The notes beneath the pieces are model-generated. The model did not search any database. It was not told where the DNA came from and saw nothing but the letters and a program-made list of their open reading frames with translations. This document shows, one piece after another, positions 1 through 5,722 of a stretch of DNA of 5,781 nt. The stretch's first letter is position 1, and the number at the start of each line of letters is the position of its first letter. The stretch comes from Klebsiella pneumoniae (GTDB lineage Bacteria > Pseudomonadota > Gammaproteobacteria > Ga0077536): positions 1-5,781 of the forward strand of contig CAMCBY010000288.1 of assembly GCA_945873015.1 (NCBI GenBank), in the 5' to 3' direction. Both the position numbers and the translations under genes were made by a program.

Positions 1-75
1 CGGCAGCAAACCCGCCACGAGCATTGCAATCAGCAGTTTGTTGCGTAGCCGTAGCTTCGCCCAGAAATAACCCAT
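1..75 (-). CDS. N-terminus of a membrane-anchored protein, cut by the left window edge
   Basis: Read leftward, the frame starting at ATG 75-73 stays open to the window edge and gives 25 residues: MGYFWAKLRLRN followed by the hydrophobic stretch KLLIAMLVAGLLP. A short basic head (K, R, R, K) followed by a hydrophobic helix is the usual signal-anchor start of bacterial sensors such as HAMP-containing histidine kinases, chemoreceptors or GGDEF proteins, but no domain is visible, so the product is not identified. I prefer the ATG at 75 because GGAAGA lies about 7 bases upstream as a ribosome binding site. An in-frame ATG at 90 (adding MEDFA) has no such site and is the alternative. The gene is divergent from regB, and the two share the region 91-211. 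The call rests on edge sequence only, so it is tentative. Confidence 0.5.
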   Translation of the reverse strand, partial: MGYFWAKLRLRNKLLIAMLVAGLLP

Positions 76-111
76 CGCAAAATCTTCCATAAAGTGTGTG
101 CGTGGAATGTA

Positions 112-127
112 GCGGCCGGCAAGTCGC
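112..127. promoter_or_regulatory. Candidate RegA/PrrA-type operator, GCGGC-N6-GTCGC
   Basis: Bases 112-116 read GCGGC and 123-127 read GTCGC, forming an imperfect inverted repeat (GCGRC facing GYCGC) with a 6-base spacer. From memory, the loose consensus for RegA/PrrA binding is GCGGC and GNCGC half-sites with a variable gap. The site lies between the divergent genes, four bases upstream of a TTGACG -35-like hexamer (132-137), and no convincing -10 follows at standard spacing. A gene pair encoding the matching regulator starts 85 bases downstream, so autoregulation is plausible. The motif is short and GC-rich, so chance occurrence is a real alternative. Confidence 0.4.
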
Positions 128-191
128 TGGCTTGACGAATCCTGGGTGCAGTCCATGAGATTATGGCGGCCTAGCATCCTGGAACCTGCGC

Positions 192-208
192 TTGAAACCG
201 ATTGAAAC
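192..208 (+). repeat. Two direct copies of TTGAAAC, 10 bases apart, just before regB
   Basis: TTGAAAC occurs at 192-198 and again at 202-208, a period of 10 bases, which is about one helical turn. The second copy ends three bases before the regB start codon and contains the in-frame TGA (203-205) that blocks any upstream extension of regB. It may be a protein-binding tandem or coincidence. Its position overlaps the place where a ribosome binding site would be expected, and no good one is seen. Confidence 0.4.
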
Positions 209-211
209 GCC

Positions 212-1459
212 ATGACGACCGTCACTGACCATACCCTGCGTTATCTGCTGCTGATTCGATTGGTGGTGATAGGCGGCCAGATTGTGGCGTTGGCGGCGAT
301 GGACGTTTTATTTCAAGTGGCGGTGCCGTGGCCGCGGGTGAGCCTGGTGCTGGTGCTGCTGGCCGGCTTTACCCTGCACAGTTGGCTGCGCCTCGGTCAC
401 ACCGCCTTGGTCACGGGCGAGCGCCACTACCTGCTGCAATCGCTGGCCGACATCGCAGCGCTGTCGGCGCTCATTTATCTGACCGGCGGCGCGTTCAACC
501 CGTTTGTGTCTTTGTTCCTGCTGCCCATCGTGTTCGCCGCCGCCGTCATGCCGCTGGCCTATATGACCGGCATCGCGTTGACCGCCATTGGTGCCTATAC
601 CGGCCTCATGCTGCTGGCATTGCCGGAACCCCATGCCCATGCGATGGCCGGGCGGTTTGACTTGCACGTGTGGGGCATGTGGTACGGCTTCATCCTGAGC
701 GCTGTCTGTGTGGCGCTGTTCGTGGCGCGGCTGTCGCGCCGTCTGCGCAGCCGTGACCGCGAGCTTGCCGCGTTACGCGAGGAAGCACTCGGCGCCGAGC
801 GTCTGATGGCACTCGGCACCCTGGCGGCTGGCACCGCCCACGAACTCGGCACCCCGCTCGCCACCATCGCACTGGCCGTCGGTGAGTTGCAGCATCTGGT
901 GACCGATGCAGCGGCGCGCATCGAACTTGCGCGGCTGCGTGAACAGGTTGCGCGCTGCCGCGACATTCTGGCGCGCATCAACGCCGGTGCCGGCACGCTG
1001 CAGGCCGACAGTGGCCATCGCATCGCACTCGACCGCTATCTCGACAGTGTGGTGACGGAATGGCGCCAGCGCCGGCCCGAGGTGCAGGTGCACTTTGAAC
1101 GGCACGGCGCATTACCGGTGCCCGACATCATTGCCGACCGTGTCATCACCCAGGCCATCTTCAATGTGCTCGACAACGCTGCTGACGCCAGCGCGCGACG
1201 CGTGGATATCGACGCCCTGTGGAGTCAGGACCAACTGCAACTCGACATTCGTGACGACGGCACCGGCATCGCGCCCGAAGTGCGCGCGCAACTTGGACGG
1301 GTGGCAGTGACCACCAAACGGGAAGGCATGGGCATCGGTCTGTTGTTGTCGAGTTCGATTCTCGAACGCCTGGGCGGCGGCTTACGACTCGACGCACTGG
1401 CGCCGAGCGGCACCCACGCGCGCCTGACCTTGCCACTGGCATCGCTGGTGGTGCCATGA
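212..1459 (+). CDS. regB: RegB/PrrB-type redox-sensing membrane histidine kinase
   Basis: This 415-residue sensor kinase of the RegB/PrrB/ActS family autophosphorylates on a histidine and passes the phosphate to RegA; in the family it responds to the redox state of the respiratory chain. Hydrophobic helices fill residues about 10-175 (inner membrane). The quinone-associated GGxxNPF heptapeptide is present as GGAFNPF (92-98). The H box has His210 in AHELGTPLATI, matching the RegB signature. Cys249 in REQVARCRDIL sits where the redox-active cysteine of Rhodobacter RegB lies. ATPase motifs follow: the N box with NVLDNAADAS (318-327), G1 DDGTGI (348-353) and G2 GMGIGL (372-377). Length is close to that of other family members. 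The start is fixed by an in-frame TGA at 203-205; no strong ribosome binding site is visible. The stop overlaps the regA start (ATGA), implying a co-translated pair. A SenC/PrrC gene, found beside regA in Rhodobacter, is not between or next to these genes here. Confidence 0.93.
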   Translation: MTTVTDHTLRYLLLIRLVVIGGQIVALAAMDVLFQVAVPWPRVSLVLVLLAGFTLHSWLRLGHTALVTGERHYLLQSLADIAALSALIYLTGGAFNPFVSLFLLPIVFAAAVMPLAYMTGIALTAIGAYTGLMLLALPEPHAHAMAGRFDLHVWGMWYGFILSAVCVALFVARLSRRLRSRDRELAALREEALGAERLMALGTLAAGTAHELGTPLATIALAVGELQHLVTDAAARIELARLREQVARCRDILARINAGAGTLQADSGHRIALDRYLDSVVTEWRQRRPEVQVHFERHGALPVPDIIADRVITQAIFNVLDNAADASARRVDIDALWSQDQLQLDIRDDGTGIAPEVRAQLGRVAVTTKREGMGIGLLLSSSILERLGGGLRLDALAPSGTHARLTLPLASLVVP

Positions 1460-1992
1460 GCATGCGTCATTGTCTGGTGGTGGATGACGACGCGGACTTT
1501 CGTGCGGTGCTGAGCACTTCGCTGACGCGGCGCGGCTACCGCGTCAGCACTGCCGCCAATACCACCAGCGCACTGGCGCTGGCCGCCGAAGATCGTCCCG
1601 ACGATGTGGTGCTCGACCTGCGTCTCGGCGAGGACTCCGGCCTCGAAGTGGTCGCGCCGCTGGTGGCGCTGTACCCGACAGTACGTATTGTGGTGCTGAC
1701 CGGCTTTGCCAGCATCGCGACGGCGGTGCAGGCGATCAAACTCGGGGCGGTGCATTATCTGACCAAACCGGCGGACGCCGACGAAATCGTTGCGGCCTTT
1801 GCGCGCCAGGCCGGAGATGCGAGCGTCGAAGTGGCGAGTCGACCGACGCCACTCGAACATCTCGAATGGGAACACATCCAGAACACCTTGCTGGCCTGCG
1901 ACGGCAATATCTCGGTCGCCGCAAAACGTCTTGGCCTGCATCGCCGCACCTTGCAGCGCAAGCTGCAGAAGCGTCCTTCGGGTCTGGTTTGA
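1456..1992 (+). CDS. regA: RegA/PrrA-type redox response regulator, Fis-type DNA-binding protein
   Basis: This 178-residue cytoplasmic response regulator is the expected partner of RegB. The receiver domain (about 5-120) has the acidic cluster Asp10-Asp12, the phosphoacceptor Asp54 in VVLDLRL, Thr82 in LTGF and Lys104 in LTKPADA. A short linker with only two prolines (130 and 132) replaces the longer proline hinge of Rhodobacter RegA. The C-terminal Fis-like helix-turn-helix (about 137-173) contains WEHIQ, then NISVAAKRLGLHRRTLQRKL, the nearly invariant recognition end of the family. RegA proteins globally control respiration, photosynthesis, carbon and nitrogen fixation genes depending on host; the targets here are unknown. 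The ATG at 1456 overlaps the regB stop by four bases. An in-frame ATG two codons later (1462) is a possible alternative start. The pairing with RegB is secure from both sequence and context. Confidence 0.95.
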   Translation: MSMRHCLVVDDDADFRAVLSTSLTRRGYRVSTAANTTSALALAAEDRPDDVVLDLRLGEDSGLEVVAPLVALYPTVRIVVLTGFASIATAVQAIKLGAVHYLTKPADADEIVAAFARQAGDASVEVASRPTPLEHLEWEHIQNTLLACDGNISVAAKRLGLHRRTLQRKLQKRPSGLV

Positions 1993-2011
1993 AGTCGCGC
2001 GAGCGGGTTTG

Positions 2012-2037
2012 AATGTGCGAATCAATTCGCACCTGCA
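2012..2037 (-). repeat. REP-type palindromic element, copy 1 (reverse orientation)
   Basis: On the minus strand this 26-base unit has head TGCAGG, a perfect 7-bp stem GTGCGAA/TTCGCAC with loop TTGA, and tail ATT after the stem. It lies 19 bases past the regA stop. Head, stem length, loop length and tail match copies 2 and 3, while three stem pairs differ between copies by changes on both sides. Such units resemble REP sequences scattered in gammaproteobacterial genomes and may also end or stabilise regA mRNA. There is no U-tract of the kind a classical terminator would have. Confidence 0.8.
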
Positions 2038-2057
2038 GACGACCTTGTTCGCTCTTC

Positions 2058-2083
2058 TGTGGGTCCGACTTCAGTCGGACATT
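2058..2083 (+). repeat. REP-type palindromic element, copy 2 (forward orientation)
   Basis: The plus strand reads head TGTGGG, then a perfect 7-bp stem GTCCGAC/GTCGGAC around loop TTCA (the first G of the stem is the last G of the head), then ATT. It is head-to-head with copy 1 across 20 bases and tail-to-tail with copy 3 across 32 bases. It matches the reverse complement of copy 3 at 21 of 26 positions. The GTGGG or GTAGG head preceding a palindrome is typical of REPs mobilised by TnpA-REP (RAYT) transposases, though no such gene is in the window. Confidence 0.85.
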
Positions 2084-2115
2084 CAGGGCCACATTGCGGG
2101 GTGTGATAGCGGGAA

Positions 2116-2141
2116 AATGTCAGACCAAAGTCTGCCCCACA
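2116..2141 (-). repeat. REP-type palindromic element, copy 3 (reverse orientation)
   Basis: On the minus strand the unit has head TGTGGG, stem GGCAGAC/GTCTGAC with one mismatch (second pair, G against A), loop TTTG, and tail ATT. Together with copy 2 it forms a larger inverted pair (2058-2141) able to fold into a long cruciform or RNA hairpin, like a BIME. It lies in the 3' region shared by the convergent regA and ATPase genes. Confidence 0.8.
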
Positions 2142-2184
2142 ATTACCGGGTCTGCTCACGGGCCTGGTGGTGGTTTGCCAAGAT

Positions 2185-2204
2185 GGGATCTACAGTAGAT
2201 GCCC
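2185..2204 (-). terminator. Small hairpin covering the ATPase stop codon, weak terminator candidate
   Basis: ATCTA and TAGAT flank a 3-base loop, extended by GGG and CCC with one bulged base. In the leftward transcript this gives GGG-C-AUCUA-CUG-UAGAU-CCC, and the UAG stop of the ATPase (2192-2190) lies in its 3' arm. The sequence after it has no U-run, so intrinsic termination would be poor. It may instead protect the mRNA 3' end, or be chance. Confidence 0.25.
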
Positions 2205-4859
2205 GTAGCGACGCCGTATCGCCCAGTCGATGACAAAAAAACCGGGCGCGCCGGCCATCGCAGCCAACATCCACGGCCACGGCAAGGGCGCGGTCTTGAG
2301 CGCCGCCATGAGCGGCGGCCAGGCCACCACCGCCCACACGAATACCAGCTCCATGACGATGCCCGCCATACACACCCGATTGGCGAACAGGCCGGCGTCA
2401 AGGCCACTGCGCGAGAGATGACGCCGACCGATAAGGTTGGCTACCTGCATGAACACGATGGCGACCAGGGTCAAGGTGGTGGCGGCGCGATACAGTTCGC
2501 TGTCGGCGGCGAGCGGGGCAGCGTAGCGCCAGCCACCGGCATGAAGATAAAGAAAGAACAAAGTCATCGCCCACAGCGCCTGAGTCAGTCCCAGCACCAG
2601 ATAACTGTGCAGCATGAGCGGCGCTGACAGCAGGCGCTGCTGACGCCCACGCGGCGGGCGGCGCATGGCATCGCCATCAGGGCCTTCCTGGCCAAGGCCG
2701 ATGGCGGGCAACATGTCGGTGCCAAGATCGATGGCGAGGATCTGAATGACGCTCAAGGCGAGTGGCACCGGCAAGGCCACGTAGAGCAGAAACGGCACTA
2801 CCTCGGGCACGTTGCTGGCTAACACATAACGCGTGAATTTCTGCACATTGGCGTAGACCGTGCGGCCCTCTTCAACGCCGCTGACGATCGACGCGAAGTT
2901 GTCATCGAGCAACACGACCTGCGCCGCTTCGCGTGCCACGGCGGTGCCGGACAGTCCCATCGCGACCCCCACATCGGCCGCGCGCAACGCAGGCGCGTCA
3001 TTCACACCATCGCCGGTCATGGCGACCACACGCCCCATCTTTTTCAGCGCGCTGACGATGGTCAGTTTCTGTTCCGGTGTGGTGCGCGCAAAGACGCGGG
3101 CGCCGGCGTTGAGGCGCGCTATCAATTCCCGTTCGCGCAGGGTTTCCAGTTCCTCGCCACGGATGACGGCCGGGCACGCAGCGTCGCCGTCGAGCAAACC
3201 GGCGCTGCGCGCGATGGCGACGGCGGTATCGGGATGATCGCCCGTAATGAGGATGACCTCGATGCCGGCTGCGCGACAGCGCGCTACGGCCGCCGGCACT
3301 TCGGCACGCAGCGGATCTTCGCAGCACAGAAATCCGAGCAACAGCAGGGACTGTTCGAGTTCGCCGAGTTCTGCATCGGTTTGCGCGGGCGCGATGCCGC
3401 GCACCGCGACCGCAATCACGCGGCTGCCGCTCGCCGCCAGCGCATGCACGCTGGCATCGATGCGCGCAGCGCGGGTGGCGTCCATCGCGACCGGCGCATC
3501 GCCGTCCATCACGCTGCCGATACTGTCGCGCAGCGCTTCCCACGCGCCCTTGCTGGCGAACGACAATGCGCCGTGCCAAGGCCCGATCCCGGCGGCGCGG
3601 CGCCGCTGCACATCAAAGGCGATATGGCGAGTGACCGAGGCTGCAATGGCCACGGCGTCGCTGCCTCGAGCGCTCAGCGAATTCGCAATGGCAACATCGA
3701 GCGGGTCGCCGCTGAAGTGACCGACCGCACCGTGAATTTCACTGGCGAGCAGCGCCGCTTCGAGCAATTCACACGCTTCCTTGTCGGCGACGGGTGCGCC
3801 GCTCAAGGGCGCTGCGATGGCGGCGATCGCGAGCCGGTTTTCGGTCAGCGTGCCGGTCTTGTCGGTGCAGATCACATCGACCGCGCCCAGCGCTTCGACC
3901 GCATTCAAGGAACGGCACAACACGTTGCGCCGCGCAAGGCGCACGCTGCCCATCGCGAGCGCCAGGGTCAGCGTCGGCAGCAATCCCTCCGGCACATTGG
4001 CGACGATGATGCCGAGCATAAACACCACGTTCAGCCATAGCGGTCGGCCGATCGCGAGCCCGTAGAAAAAAAACAATGCGCCCATCACCAGCGCGACCAA
4101 GGTCAATACCCGCACCGTACGCGCCACTTCCAGCTCGAGCGGGGTGGGTGGCCGCTGCACACGGGTACTGAGCAGGGCAATCTTGCCGAACTCGGTGTGG
4201 CTGCCGGTCGCGTAGACCAGCGCCAGCGCACTGCCGCGCACCACACTCGCGCCGGCAAACAGCAGATTGTCGGCATCGGTGAGGCGGCCATCGGCCTGGG
4301 CGGCGGCGTTCAGATGCACATGGCGCGACTCGCCGCTCAAAGGCGCGTTATTGACCAGCAGGTCGTGTGATCTCACTACCCGCGCGTCGCAGGACATCTG
4401 TTCGCCTTCGCCGACGCGCAGTACATCGCCCGGTACCAGTTGCGTCGCCAGCAGCGTGTGTTCAACGCCATCGCGAAGCACCACGGCTTGCGCCGGCAGA
4501 AAATCGCGCAGGGCCGCCATGGCGCGTTCGGCGCGCATTTCCTGTGCAAAAGTGAACAGAGCATTCAGCAGCGCGACCACCAGCAGCGTGATGCCCAACA
4601 CCCGCATGTCGGCGCCACCCTCAAGATGGGCGGCGAGAAAACACAGCATGGCTGCGATGTTGAGCAGCACGCTGAACAGATTGGTAAATTGTTTCAACAA
4701 GCTGCGCAGCCACGGCATACGCGGCGCTTCAGCCAGCGCATTGGCTCCGAAGTCGAGCAGCCGTTGCGCGGCTTCCGCGCTGCTCAAGCCACTCGCTGAA
4801 CTGCGTAACAGCGCATAACAGGCATTGACCTCGAGTTGGTGAATCTGGCGCTGACTCAC
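2190..4859 (-). CDS. P2-type cation-transporting ATPase resembling Na+,K+-ATPase alpha (P2C-like)
   Basis: This is an 889-residue inner-membrane ion pump that couples ATP hydrolysis to cation transport through a phospho-aspartate. In order: an N-terminal cation-ATPase domain (about 4-50), M1-M2 (about 57-106), actuator loop with SGES (175-178, usually TGES), M3-M4 (about 250-300) with IIVANVPEGLL (284-294), phosphorylation site DKTGTLT (Asp333), a compact nucleotide domain with KGAWE (437-441, usually KGAPE), DPLR (515-518), TGDH (539-542), hinge TGDGVND (615-621), then M5-M10. Residues matching the Na,K-ATPase ion sites are Glu291, Tyr678, Ser682, Asn683, Glu686, Asp711, Thr714, Asp715, Gln805 and Glu837. 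The key M8 aspartate is Asn808. Ser682 rather than Lys argues against the gastric H,K type. There is no KETYY-like C-terminal tail and no beta-subunit gene nearby. I start it at GTG 4859, overlapping the Usp stop by GTGA, because the longer frame to 5051 only adds Cys/Arg-rich shadow of the Usp gene. The ion carried is not certain; Na+ with K+ or H+ counter-transport is likeliest, and Ca2+ (P2A-like) is the main alternative. Confidence 0.94.
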   Translation of the reverse strand: MSQRQIHQLEVNACYALLRSSASGLSSAEAAQRLLDFGANALAEAPRMPWLRSLLKQFTNLFSVLLNIAAMLCFLAAHLEGGADMRVLGITLLVVALLNALFTFAQEMRAERAMAALRDFLPAQAVVLRDGVEHTLLATQLVPGDVLRVGEGEQMSCDARVVRSHDLLVNNAPLSGESRHVHLNAAAQADGRLTDADNLLFAGASVVRGSALALVYATGSHTEFGKIALLSTRVQRPPTPLELEVARTVRVLTLVALVMGALFFFYGLAIGRPLWLNVVFMLGIIVANVPEGLLPTLTLALAMGSVRLARRNVLCRSLNAVEALGAVDVICTDKTGTLTENRLAIAAIAAPLSGAPVADKEACELLEAALLASEIHGAVGHFSGDPLDVAIANSLSARGSDAVAIAASVTRHIAFDVQRRRAAGIGPWHGALSFASKGAWEALRDSIGSVMDGDAPVAMDATRAARIDASVHALAASGSRVIAVAVRGIAPAQTDAELGELEQSLLLLGFLCCEDPLRAEVPAAVARCRAAGIEVILITGDHPDTAVAIARSAGLLDGDAACPAVIRGEELETLRERELIARLNAGARVFARTTPEQKLTIVSALKKMGRVVAMTGDGVNDAPALRAADVGVAMGLSGTAVAREAAQVVLLDDNFASIVSGVEEGRTVYANVQKFTRYVLASNVPEVVPFLLYVALPVPLALSVIQILAIDLGTDMLPAIGLGQEGPDGDAMRRPPRGRQQRLLSAPLMLHSYLVLGLTQALWAMTLFFLYLHAGGWRYAAPLAADSELYRAATTLTLVAIVFMQVANLIGRRHLSRSGLDAGLFANRVCMAGIVMELVFVWAVVAWPPLMAALKTAPLPWPWMLAAMAGAPGFFVIDWAIRRRYGHLL

Positions 4860-5689
4860 GGCGCCGCCCGGTACAGGACAACGTCGCTGCTGCTGTCGCG
4901 CAGGATCTGTTCGAGCGGATGGGCGTAGGTCGGATGCGCCGGCAAGTGTCCGGCATCGAGGCCAATCAGACGGCTGCGCAAACGAGCCGCGAGCACCAGC
5001 GTTTCCTTGGCTGCATCGTCGGACACCACCGCGCTGGCATCGATCACACAAGGGTGTTCGGCCAGTGCTTCGCGCAACAGCGTTTCGATACCGTCGGCGC
5101 GCACCTGGGCCGCGGCTATCATGCGCTGTGCTGCGCGGCTGCCGAGCAAGCGAAAGCGCAGGCTCGACAGTTCGTGCACCATCAACACCTGTAATTCGCG
5201 CAGGTCAGGCGCCAGCAGGTGTAACAGCGGCAGCGCTGCGTGCGGCGCTGCATGGTCGGTGGTGAAGGGCAGCAGCACGTGGCCGGGCTGGCCGAGCCAG
5301 GCGGGATGCACCACATGCAGCGCCAGCACGGTACAGGGCGCTTGCGCCAGCAGTTGCGCCGCCACCGTATCGGCGAGGTAACAAAGATTGCGCGGCTGGG
5401 CGCGAGTGCCGGTCACCAGGATGGTGTCGTGGGCGTCGGGTAACGCAGCCAGCACGGCAGCACTCGCGCTGTTGCCGATGGAGCGCCGCATTTCGGTGCT
5501 GAGTTCGACGCCCTGATGAGCGCTTTCCTCGACGATACGCGCGATGCGGCCCTGCGTCTCGTTGGAGGGCGTCTGCTCGAACACATGCACCAGGTGCAGC
5601 CGGCGCGTCAGCGTCGCGCGCGCGAAACGCAAAGCGTAGTGCGCAATCCAATCGCCATTCAAACTGCCGTCGTAGGCAAATACCAGCAT
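4856..5689 (-). CDS. Tandem-domain universal stress protein (UspA family)
   Basis: This 277-residue soluble cytoplasmic protein is made of two Usp-like halves. Half 1 (about 1-125) opens with the typical strand MLVFAYDGS, in which Asp7 is the usual nucleotide-contacting acid, and ends with APCTVLAL (117-124), a canonical Usp last strand (compare HAPCPVLVV). Half 2 (about 136-275) has the strand HVLLPF and ends SSSDVVLYR. The ATP-binding signature GxxGx9G(S/T) is degraded in both halves: GTRAQ then LADTVAAQ in half 1, GLDAGH and no matching Gly-Ser in half 2. ATP binding is therefore doubtful. The start at 5689 is chosen because GAGGA lies 7 bases upstream and the protein then begins exactly at the first Usp strand; an in-frame ATG at 5737 would add 16 non-family residues. 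Its stop overlaps the ATPase start (GTGA), so the two are translationally coupled, suggesting a regulatory or stress-linked role for the pump. The exact function is unknown. Confidence 0.87.
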   Translation of the reverse strand: MLVFAYDGSLNGDWIAHYALRFARATLTRRLHLVHVFEQTPSNETQGRIARIVEESAHQGVELSTEMRRSIGNSASAAVLAALPDAHDTILVTGTRAQPRNLCYLADTVAAQLLAQAPCTVLALHVVHPAWLGQPGHVLLPFTTDHAAPHAALPLLHLLAPDLRELQVLMVHELSSLRFRLLGSRAAQRMIAAAQVRADGIETLLREALAEHPCVIDASAVVSDDAAKETLVLAARLRSRLIGLDAGHLPAHPTYAHPLEQILRDSSSDVVLYRAAP

Positions 5690-5716
5690 GCACCCATCCT
5701 CGCCCGAAGCGCTGCA

Positions 5717-5722
5717 AGTATA
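5717..5722 (-). promoter_or_regulatory. Candidate -10 box TATACT for the usp-ATPase operon
   Basis: On the minus strand TATACT (5/6 to TATAAT) lies 27 bases upstream of the usp start codon, which would give a short leader carrying the GAGGA ribosome binding site. No good -35 hexamer is found at 16-18 bases upstream, so an activator-dependent promoter or a chance match are both possible. The rest of 5690-5781 shows no other clear signal. Confidence 0.3.

Noticed and set aside
595..1023. Minus-strand open frame of 142 codons inside regB
   Set aside because: The translation is Ser/Arg/Ala-rich shadow of the H-box region with no ribosome binding site or domain.
1225..2025. Minus-strand open frame of 266 codons across the regB end and regA
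   Set aside because: It is antisense to well-supported regB/regA motifs and has low-complexity Arg/His/Gln composition with no recognisable fold.
2012..2141. CRISPR array or tRNA in the repeat-bearing gap
   Set aside because: Units alternate in orientation, differ in sequence and are irregularly spaced, which does not fit CRISPR, and no cloverleaf or anticodon arm can be drawn.
1790..2233. Plus-strand open frame of 147 codons running through the REP region
   Set aside because: It starts in another frame of regA and runs through REP palindromes; the translation has no domain and is explained by chance.
3234..4040. Long plus-strand open frame (268 codons) inside the ATPase gene
   Set aside because: It is antisense to conserved ATPase motifs, its translation is rich in Arg, His and Gln with no domain, and GC-rich genes commonly leave such frames open.
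4860..5051. 64-residue N-terminal extension of the ATPase
   Set aside because: It lies wholly within the Usp coding region, is Cys/Arg-rich and unlike any P-type ATPase N-terminus; the GTG at 4859 gives a normal family start with GTGA coupling.
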